Assembly (NCBI GenBank): GCA_027575765.1
Contig: JANBPT010000652.1
Location: 1 to 27,058 of the forward strand
Length of the DNA: 27,058 nt
Source of the DNA: Tieghemiomyces parasiticus
Taxonomy: Eukaryota; Kickxellomycota; Dimargaritomycetes; Dimargaritales; Dimargaritaceae
Direction of reading: 5' to 3'
Part shown: positions 20,599 to 27,058 of the stretch, one piece after another
Layout of the letters: each line of letters starts with the position of its first letter
Position numbering within the stretch: the first letter of the stretch is position 1
Program-made: the position numbers and the translations under genes
Notes under the pieces: model-generated
The model's database searches: none
The model's input: only the letters and a program-made list of their open reading frames with translations
What the model was told of the DNA's origin: nothing

Positions 20599-23500
20599 AT
20601 GGAAGACCTCAGCGATCTCATCTGGAAGGACCAGCCGGTCAAGCCCCTGTCTCGGCGGGGCTCCGACGTCGGCGCGTCGCTATCGGCCTTGGCCGCTCAG
20701 AGAAAATCTCCCGCCTTTGGCGTCAACCTCCGCGCCGCCTCACCCTTAAACACACTCGGCCGCGCCAGCCCGGCCGAACCAACCCGGCGTAGCAGTCTGG
20801 TCCCTGGAGTTGGTATGGCCAAGTCGGCGTCTTCACCCAAGACCCTTGACGCTTCCGCCGGCCTGAACAGACCTGCTGCCAACGGGGGTGGTACCTTTTG
20901 GAAGACCTTCGACACCAGCCCACCAAAGGGTACCACCTCAGGTCTCAGGGGCGCGACAGCGTCCCGGGGCTCCACACCCAACCTAGCCGCCGCTCAAGCC
21001 TCACCCGCCTCTCGTCCGCCGCCGTCAAACACCAGCACCGCCAACGGCGACCCGTTTGACCAGTTACTGGGTCTCACGCCGCCCAAACCTTCTGGAAGCC
21101 CAACTCTCGCCAGCCTGAACGCTGGTATCATCAACCCAGTAACGGGCAAGAAGATGTCTTTGGTGGAGCTCGAGCGGAAAAAGATTGAGGAGCGCCTGCA
21201 GAACAAGAAGAGCCTCGAGTCACAGTGGGATCTGAACTTTTTGGACGGCAAGTCCTCACGGCCGTCATCAGGCGCCGCCACGGCTACCGGAAAAATTACC
21301 TCTCCCGCAGCCAAGGGGGTCCCTATCGCTTCCACCGCTGGCTTCAATCCCCAGGCCGCTTCCCCGCTGCTCTCCATCCCTTCTCGGGCACCTCCCACGA
21401 TACCGGCGTCGCTCTCCCCGGCCCTGTCCGCCAGGGCCACACCCACCGCCACAACCCCGAACGCTAGCCTGCGGGCGTTGGATCCCTTCGATATGACCCC
21501 CATCGACGAGGCTCTCAGCGCTGGATCCCCGCTCCCAGCATGGCAGAGCTCTCCCATTCCGGCTGTGCAGCGACAGTCGTCCAACCCACTGGGTATTCTC
21601 GCCGAACCCGTCGCCAACGGCCCAAACACCACCAAAGGTGGTAACGGTGGTGGTGCAGGGATTGACGCGGCTCTCGGGATTGGAACCCCCATTCCGGCCG
21701 AGGTGTTGGGTCGTACGGGTTCTCCCATTCCCATGTTCGATTCGGACGACGATGCGGCAGACTGGGCCTCACCCACCGCATCCCACGGTAGCCGCCCTGA
21801 TACCGCGCTGGACGGTGCCATCGCCCAGTTGGCGGCCGAGGGGTTTACGGCGGACCAGGCACGCACCGCTCTCGCCATGACCACGTCTGGGCGGGACGTT
21901 GCCCAGGCTCTGGAATTCCTCCAACAAGACCGTCAAGCCGAACGGAGCCGCCGTTCAGCAGCCCCGACATCGGCCGCGCGTTACCGGTACCAGGATAGCG
22001 ATGATGATAACAGCGTGTATATCCCTGCTGGCCGTCGACAACAACGGGGCCGTCTGGCAGACCGCGTTTCGACCAAGGCTGCTGTGGATGGAGATGACGA
22101 CGGCGACGACCAGGTCGGCGGTGCTAATCTGTCCGACGGGTCGAGCGGTGTGTACCACCCTCACAACCTCCGTCCCTCCGCGATGGGCGGACGGGCCCCG
22201 CCGCAGGGCTCACACCCAGGCGCGGATGAGTCCTCTCCGGAGCTCGGTCAGCAGTTCCAGGTCCACAAAGAACGCATCATGGCCTCGGCCAACGAGCTCG
22301 GCAGTACAGTATTTACCAAAGCGAGTTCGTTGTTCCAAATGGGCAAGAGCCGCATCCAGCGTACTATTGAGGAGCTACAGCAGCAGGGCGAGGACACGGG
22401 CGAGAACACTGCCCCACGGTGGATGGCCTCTAATGGACCCTACGCCCCCCAGTTCTCCGATGAGGAGGAGGTGGCACCGGCCCGACCGCCGCGGCAGACT
22501 CGTCTCTCTAGTTCACCGTCCATCTGGCCCCAGTCCATCGCGCCCAAATTCGATCAGGGCCGCCGCGCCAGCCTTGCCGCCTTTAGCAGTACCAGCAGCA
22601 GGAGCAGTAGCGATGGGATTGAAGACTTCGAAGTTGCCCAGCGCCAAGAGGCGGCCCTGCGGGCGCGCAAGGAGGCCTACTACCGCGAACAAGCACAGAA
22701 GCAGCAGCAGCGTGCGGCCACCCAGACCTCTTCGGAACACCGTCCAAGATTCGATCGTCTGCCCGAACTTCACGTACCTGATTCCATCCGTGCTAAGCCA
22801 GCTTCTGCCCGTCCTGCGACACCTGCAAGCCTTTACCTCACCGCCCCCGACCGGCCGCCCGTGCGCGCCTCTATGGACCAGGTGCTCACGGCCTACCTGT
22901 ACAAGGCCGAGGGCAATCGCCAGTTCAAACTGGGCCAGTTCAGCGAGGCCAACACCTGGTACACCCGCGCCATCGAGTCCCTCCCGGACGCCCACGCCCT
23001 CCGCGTGCCCTTACACAACAACCGGGCCGCCACCAACCTCAAGATTGGCGACCACCGACAGGCCATCGCGGACTGCGACGTAATCCTCGAGGGTTCGGAC
23101 GTGACGGCGGTCAGCGAGGGCGGTGTGGCCCGGTCGGCTGGCCAGAAGCGCGCCCTGGAATGCGGGTGGTACTGGTGGGGTCGTAACGTACCGGCTACGG
23201 TGTCCGGACCGGGGGACACAAGCACTCTGGCCACAGCAGCTGGGTGGCGGCGGGCTGCCCAGGCTTCTCATAGCAAGGTTGCCCTCGCGTTACCTTTCAC
23301 CCTTCCGGAGACCACGGACGGGGACCCCTTCCCGGCCACTGCTGATGACCTTGCCTACTCGTTACTCGACCAGCGGATGAAGGCCCTGCAACGCAAGGCT
23401 GCATCTCTCGAGTCTGCTGAAAAATTCCACGAAGCCCTTGCCATGTGGCAGCAGGTCGCCCAGGAGATCCGGCTGTCCATCTATAGCAGTAGCACCGAGA

Positions 23501-24099
23501 CACACATGACCCCGCTGGCCGCCCCGGTTCTCACCAAGACCCGGACCGCCGCTCAGGACGGTGTCCGCCGCTGTGAGCAGTCGATCCGGATGGCCACAGA
23601 GGGTGTCGCTAAGGCGCAGCGCCCGACCCCCGTACGGCCGTCTACAGCGGCGGCTCCACGAGCCCCCGCCAGAGCCAGTGCCACGCCCGACCTTAACCCA
23701 TTCCGTGCTCCTGAGGCGGCGGCCCCGGACAGCGCCCGGGTCCAGGAGATCCGCCAGCGGGAACGCGAACAGCAGCTTGAGGACCAGCAGCGACACCAGC
23801 TGAAGGACGTGATCGACGCGCGGGTAAACATATGGCGCCAGGGTAAGGAAACCAACCTGCGCGCCCTCCTCGCCTCCCTCGACACCCTCCTGTGGCCCGA
23901 ACTTGGGTGGGTCAAGTGCGGCCTCCACGAATTGGTGTCCAACGCTAAGGTCAAGCGAGCCTACCTGAAGGCCATCAGTAAAGTCCATCCGGATAAACTC
24001 AAACCGAACGAATCGATCGAGCACCGCATGTTGGCCAACAGCGTGTTCAGCACGCTGAACGATTCGTGGCTGATTTTCAAGACCCAGAACAACCTCTAG
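20599..24099 (+). CDS. SWA2: Auxilin-like clathrin-uncoating J-domain protein (Swa2 type)
   Basis: Auxilins recruit Hsp70 through a C-terminal J domain to strip clathrin from vesicles. The gene is one intronless frame of 1166 residues starting at GCTACCATGG. The domain order is that of fungal Swa2. The N-terminus is disordered and Ser/Pro/Ala-rich, with DPFD at 151-154 and 295-298, the kind of motif that binds clathrin adaptors. A short coiled segment follows (VELERKKIEERLQNKK, about 188-205). A UBA domain spans about 403-445 (IAQLAAEGFTADQARTAL). TPR repeats span about 763-840 (YKAEGNRQFKLGQFSEANTW) with a further TPR-like helix pair near 920-960 (RMKALQRKAASLESAEKFHE). The J domain spans about 1085-1166 with the Hsp70-stimulating HPD at 1130-1132. 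Between TPR units lies an unusual Trp-rich insert (CGWYWWGRN, about 855-863). Plus-strand frame 21899-23083 is a shadow of this gene. AATAAA at 24271 probably ends the transcript. Confidence 0.94.
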   Translation: MEDLSDLIWKDQPVKPLSRRGSDVGASLSALAAQRKSPAFGVNLRAASPLNTLGRASPAEPTRRSSLVPGVGMAKSASSPKTLDASAGLNRPAANGGGTFWKTFDTSPPKGTTSGLRGATASRGSTPNLAAAQASPASRPPPSNTSTANGDPFDQLLGLTPPKPSGSPTLASLNAGIINPVTGKKMSLVELERKKIEERLQNKKSLESQWDLNFLDGKSSRPSSGAATATGKITSPAAKGVPIASTAGFNPQAASPLLSIPSRAPPTIPASLSPALSARATPTATTPNASLRALDPFDMTPIDEALSAGSPLPAWQSSPIPAVQRQSSNPLGILAEPVANGPNTTKGGNGGGAGIDAALGIGTPIPAEVLGRTGSPIPMFDSDDDAADWASPTASHGSRPDTALDGAIAQLAAEGFTADQARTALAMTTSGRDVAQALEFLQQDRQAERSRRSAAPTSAARYRYQDSDDDNSVYIPAGRRQQRGRLADRVSTKAAVDGDDDGDDQVGGANLSDGSSGVYHPHNLRPSAMGGRAPPQGSHPGADESSPELGQQFQVHKERIMASANELGSTVFTKASSLFQMGKSRIQRTIEELQQQGEDTGENTAPRWMASNGPYAPQFSDEEEVAPARPPRQTRLSSSPSIWPQSIAPKFDQGRRASLAAFSSTSSRSSSDGIEDFEVAQRQEAALRARKEAYYREQAQKQQQRAATQTSSEHRPRFDRLPELHVPDSIRAKPASARPATPASLYLTAPDRPPVRASMDQVLTAYLYKAEGNRQFKLGQFSEANTWYTRAIESLPDAHALRVPLHNNRAATNLKIGDHRQAIADCDVILEGSDVTAVSEGGVARSAGQKRALECGWYWWGRNVPATVSGPGDTSTLATAAGWRRAAQASHSKVALALPFTLPETTDGDPFPATADDLAYSLLDQRMKALQRKAASLESAEKFHEALAMWQQVAQEIRLSIYSSSTETHMTPLAAPVLTKTRTAAQDGVRRCEQSIRMATEGVAKAQRPTPVRPSTAAAPRAPARASATPDLNPFRAPEAAAPDSARVQEIRQREREQQLEDQQRHQLKDVIDARVNIWRQGKETNLRALLASLDTLLWPELGWVKCGLHELVSNAKVKRAYLKAISKVHPDKLKPNESIEHRMLANSVFSTLNDSWLIFKTQNNL

Positions 24100-24270
24100 A
24101 TGAACTGTTTGGAACCGCATTGCTCCTGGTCCTCACATACACACCAGTCTCAACAACTTGAAGACTATGATGTGCGCCCAGTTATCCTCGTGAACTTTAT
24201 GATCCAATCCTGTTTTATACCTATTCCATCTCTCATAACATCGATTTTTTACAGTGCCTTCCGTCAATGT

Positions 24271-24276
24271 AATAAA
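24271..24276 (+). promoter_or_regulatory. Polyadenylation signal of the auxilin gene
   Basis: AATAAA lies 172 nt after the auxilin stop codon, within an AT-rich segment. Confidence 0.55.
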
Positions 24277-24649
24277 ATTTTACACTTCCCTCCCTGAACC
24301 CGACTCGAAATCCATCGTGGAGCATTTATGGGTGCAAAATGACAACTTGATTGGCCGGGGCGGTGGCTACTATTTGTACGCAATAGGTCGAACTTAGGGG
24401 TTATCGTGCCTAAACACCCTTACTCGTACAGGACGAGCAGCTAAGAAGGTTCACGTTACGTGTGGCCCGACGTCTCAGGCCTTTGCACTCCAGATAGCCC
24501 CAAGAAATATTCAATACGAGAATTCGAGCGGTATGGACCATTCCCCCCTTCAGAGCTTACCGCTCTAGCTCCATCATGCCGACTTCTGAATCCACCCATC
24601 CAGCACCCACTGCATTTTCCAACCACGGTGCGTGAGTCCCCATTAGTCA
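24277..24649. other. Gene-free interval before mariner copy A
   Basis: No gene is evident. The 5' end of the decayed transposon, including any terminal inverted repeat and the start codon of its transposase, should lie in or near this stretch. I could not identify an inverted-repeat pair by eye. Confidence 0.4.
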
Positions 24650-25670
24650 TGGTTACTGCAACGACCGCAAGGCAGGTTCCATGCTGTCGGAACTGACCAC
24701 CAAGCTGGGTTTGGCGGCCCCTTATCGTGCAACCGTCCCAAAATGACTAGCTCGCTTTTCTAATCGGCAATGCTTCATGTAAGATGGTCAGAGGTGAATT
24801 CCCCCATCAACCGACATTGGCGAGCTTTACGGGGGTATGGGCCCTGAGCCTGATAGGGGAAGACCCCCGGTGGACTGCCAAGCAGCTGGTCTATGCCTGT
24901 CGCTCTTCCCCTAGTGCCATGTACAACGACCTGCTCCAGCAGTTGGAGTCGTGCTTCCACCCCAACTGCTGGGTCCCTCCCAATGTCACCGGGAACCAGC
25001 ACCGCTCGCAGGTGCGTTTATCCCATGGTTTCCCCGAGACGCTTGAAGGAAGCAGTAAGGACCTGCTGGACTCTTCTGCCGCCAGGTGACGATACTTGGG
25101 TGCATCGCTAGGATCCACCCGCCGGATTATATCGGCGGGAGTGGTGCCCTAAAGGTGACCTTGCCCCAACCCAGGCCCGCTTGGGCTGCACCGTACCCAG
25201 GATTATGCTGACAGGTATGACGTGTCCCGACGGAGCCCATCTCACTATCGAGCCCCTCGTGCGGTAAGGTCATCACCATCTACTGCTTAGAGTGTCGGCT
25301 GGAGCCCGTGCTTCAGGCCTAGGCGACGGTGTGCGGAAGTTTGGCCTGTCGCCCTTGTGGCTCAACATCGATAATGCTTCATCACTTTGCGTTGCAGCCA
25401 CCCACGCCGACATTGCCGGTTCCAGAGCCAAACTCGCTCCAGCCCCTCCTTGTAGTCCTGACCCAGGTGCCAAGGACCTGAGGTTGCTCAGGGAAGTCAA
25501 ACGGCGGCAGTACGGTAAGATGGTTACCACCCCGGAGGTAGTCACGGACACCCGAAAAGCGGAGCTTGGCAAGCTCCAGCCAGGGGGCTTGAAATGCTTT
25601 TCTGATAGCAGCATCAAAAGAGACCGCCAGGGGGTATATAGTAATGGGGGCTATTATAAACAGGCACCAT
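24650..25670 (+). mobile_element. Decayed mariner-family (DD34D) transposase, copy A
   Basis: This is a nearly full-length but broken mariner transposase read across all three plus frames. Frame one carries the N-terminal helix-turn-helix remnant, ending RATVPK, a stop, then LARFSNRQC, and later TDIGELYGGM. A shift near 24850 leads to the second helix-turn-helix (EDPRWTAKQLVYACRSSPSA). A shift near 25010 leads to the catalytic core, which then stays in one frame: GDDTWVHR (Asp codon 25088), PRIMLTGMTCPDGAHL, LWLNIDNASS (Asp 25370), then PPCSPDPGAKDL (Asp 25475). The second and third Asp are separated by 34 residues, the mariner signature. The C-terminal tail (VKRRQYGKM to SNGGYYK) also fits. 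Stops include TGA 24744, TAG 25109 and TAA 25265. It is inactive. Copy B lies at 2090-2620 in opposite orientation. Confidence 0.85.
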
Positions 25671-25708
25671 CTAGCTTCGGAAACCTCAAACCTTACCGGG
25701 GCATCTAA

Positions 25709-26466
25709 AAAAGGGCTTCTCACCTGCGCACATGGCCAATTGAGGGTATACCATGGACCCATGCCAGCCCCTCTGACTAGCAGTTAGGGTTCTACACCAC
25801 ACGATACGGTGATTCCGCCGGGTGTAACCGATGGACCGCCCCATAAACCGGGTGCCTTGCTGTCGAAGCTGCCGAGATGTAAGCCTGGCATGGCAACGTC
25901 AACGGCACCAGCGAAGGCCGTGACTTACGGTGGATGGCACATCTCGTCTGTAACGGTTCTTCGATGGAAACTGCCCCCCAGGCAACAATGGCCACCTAAC
26001 CGAGGCTACGGCGGCGACAATATGAAGTGATACAGCAGTGCTGGCGGGCCAACTGACGAGGGCCATCGGGCTGTGGCAGCAGGATCCACTCTGCAACATC
26101 TCACCAGCGTTTAACCGGTGGTCGGATTTACTACCCATCTCAAAGGAGGTGGCACCGTAGTATGCAGCGCAATAAATCAAGGTGCGGTGTTACAGAGACG
26201 GGAGCTGGATAGAATACATGATGCCTGTATCAGAGGGGCACCGGAGCGGATAAGCCTAAGGCCTCGACGCCCGAAGACCCGTAGTAAATGGCCCTCACTA
26301 GTTCTGCTGATTGATATGGGTGATTGAAAGCCCAGGTGCATGGCTGGTCAGCGATCCAAGTAGCGGCCCGGCGATCTGCCTTGCGACCATGGTACGGCAC
26401 AGCTGGCCCGGCTAGGCAAGTCAGTCGGATTGTGAAAATGGCAGGGTTCAGATCTCAGCAGTTCGG
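25709..26466. other. Gene-free interval after mariner copy A
   Basis: I see no gene or RNA. The core CAGCGTTTAA near 26105 is the reverse complement of the direct-repeat core at 1441-1715. It has the same orientation relative to its neighbouring mariner copy, so it may belong to the element's 3' flank. Confidence 0.4.
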
Positions 26467-26472
26467 TATAAG
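26467..26472 (+). promoter_or_regulatory. Possible TATA element of the Gly/Tyr-rich protein gene
   Basis: TATAAG occurs 176 bp upstream of the ATG at 26643, similar to the TATA-ATG spacing of the secreted gene at the other end of the window. The evidence is weak. Confidence 0.35.
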
Positions 26473-26582
26473 TAACTTGGACAAGTACGGCCAAATGAGG
26501 ACATCATCAGCTCACCAGCGACTTACTTCCCGCCAGACAACCCAGTAAGCCTTCTTCTTTCACCCCACACATACGCACGCAA

Positions 26583-26619
26583 ACACACACACACACACAC
26601 ACTCTCTCTCTCTCTCTCT
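26583..26619. repeat. Compound (AC)10 (TC)8 microsatellite
   Basis: Ten AC units (26583-26602) pass directly into eight TC units (26603-26618). The run sits just upstream of the Gly/Tyr-rich gene, probably in its 5' UTR. The following TTTCAG could serve as an acceptor of a leader intron. Confidence 0.9.
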
Positions 26620-26642
26620 TTCAGCCTTATCCGGTCGACAAT

Positions 26643-27058
26643 ATGAAGTTCATCGCCCTTGCCAGTGCTTGCCTCTTCACCCTCGCGGCCGCCCAGGAGC
26701 CCGGCCTCGGCGACGGTGGCTATGGTGGTGGTTACGATGGTGGTCTGGGCTACGGCGGTGGCTACGACGGCGGTTACGGCGGTGGTTACGACGGCGGCCT
26801 GGGCTATGGTGGTGGCTACGATGGTGGTTATGACGGTGGCCTTGGCTATGGCGGCGGCTACGATGGTGGTCTCGGTTACGGCGGTGGTTACGACGGCGGC
26901 CTCGGCTACGGCGGTGGTTACGACGGTGGCCTCGGCTACGGGGGTGGCAGCGGTTATGGCGGTGGCGTCTACCGTCGCGATGGCGGTAACCCCACGGTCG
27001 TTGCGGCCGATAACCGCATCAAGGCCAACAAACTCGCCAAGCAGAAGCTGGCCTTCCA
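26643..27058 (+). CDS. Secreted Gly/Tyr-rich repeat protein, 3' end outside window
   Basis: The first 138 residues are visible and the frame is open at the window edge. A signal peptide (MKFIALASACLFTLAAA, cut before QEPG) predicts secretion. Residues of about 24-110 consist almost only of Gly, Tyr, Asp and Leu in a ten-residue unit GYGGGYDGGL. The unit is repeated about six to seven times, with some shortened GGYDG steps. After this comes VYRRDGGNPTVVAADNRIKA, where the Arg pair could be a Kex2-like cleavage site, and then a Lys/Ala-rich segment. Gly/Tyr repeats occur in structural, adhesive and wall-associated proteins; a role of that kind is inference and I do not recognise a named family. 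The start was chosen because the signal peptide begins exactly there and no in-frame ATG precedes it nearby. Confidence 0.8.
   Translation, partial: MKFIALASACLFTLAAAQEPGLGDGGYGGGYDGGLGYGGGYDGGYGGGYDGGLGYGGGYDGGYDGGLGYGGGYDGGLGYGGGYDGGLGYGGGYDGGLGYGGGSGYGGGVYRRDGGNPTVVAADNRIKANKLAKQKLAF
26720..26960 (+). repeat. 30-bp (ten-residue) coding repeat in the Gly/Tyr-rich gene
   Basis: Units of about 30 bp encode GYGGGYDGGL, with synonymous changes between copies at third positions (GGC/GGT, TAC/TAT, GAC/GAT). Some copies are shortened. The protein is kept while the DNA drifts, which suggests selection for the peptide repeat. Confidence 0.85.

Noticed and set aside
21899..23083. 394-codon plus-strand open frame
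   Set aside because: It lies wholly inside the auxilin gene in another frame and is Pro/Arg/Thr-rich, as expected for a shadow of GC-rich coding DNA. The UBA and TPR domains are in the auxilin frame.

Overview
This window looks like nuclear DNA of a fungus. It has split protein genes with GTAAGT-type introns, pyrimidine-rich 5' leaders, one dispersed 5S rRNA gene, and homologues of Set2, CNOT11 and a Swa2-type auxilin. CNOT11 is absent from budding yeast, and coding GC is high while some intergenic DNA is AT-rich. I therefore suspect an early-diverging lineage rather than a yeast, but I cannot place the species from sequence alone.

Layout, left to right. At 105-653 (-) is a small secreted protein built from a 204-bp (68-residue) tandem repeat. 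At about 2090-2620 (-) is a decayed mariner transposase (copy B). SET2, the H3K36 methyltransferase, lies at 4145-6941 (-) with one intron. Next to its 5' end, at 7048-7527 (-), is an uncertain open frame. The stretch 7.6-11.3 kb holds no gene I can support. A bHLH-zipper transcription factor occupies 11824-14488 (+), apparently with one unusually long intron. A 5S rRNA gene lies at 16248-16364 (+). CNOT11, a CCR4-NOT subunit with four exons, lies at 18344-19631 (-). Auxilin, the J-domain clathrin-uncoating factor, lies at 20599-24099 (+) and shares a divergent promoter region with CNOT11. A second decayed mariner (copy A) lies at about 24650-25670 (+). At the right edge, from 26643 (+), is a secreted Gly/Tyr-rich repeat protein cut off by the window end.

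The genes do not form a pathway. Set2, CNOT11 and the bHLH factor act in transcription or mRNA metabolism, auxilin acts in vesicle traffic, and the two edge genes encode repeat-rich secreted proteins. The least obvious content is the pair of mariner (DD34D) transposase relics in opposite orientation. They align to each other at roughly 60% by eye and share a stop codon at the same conserved Trp position. I found no evidence of a wholly new multi-gene system.
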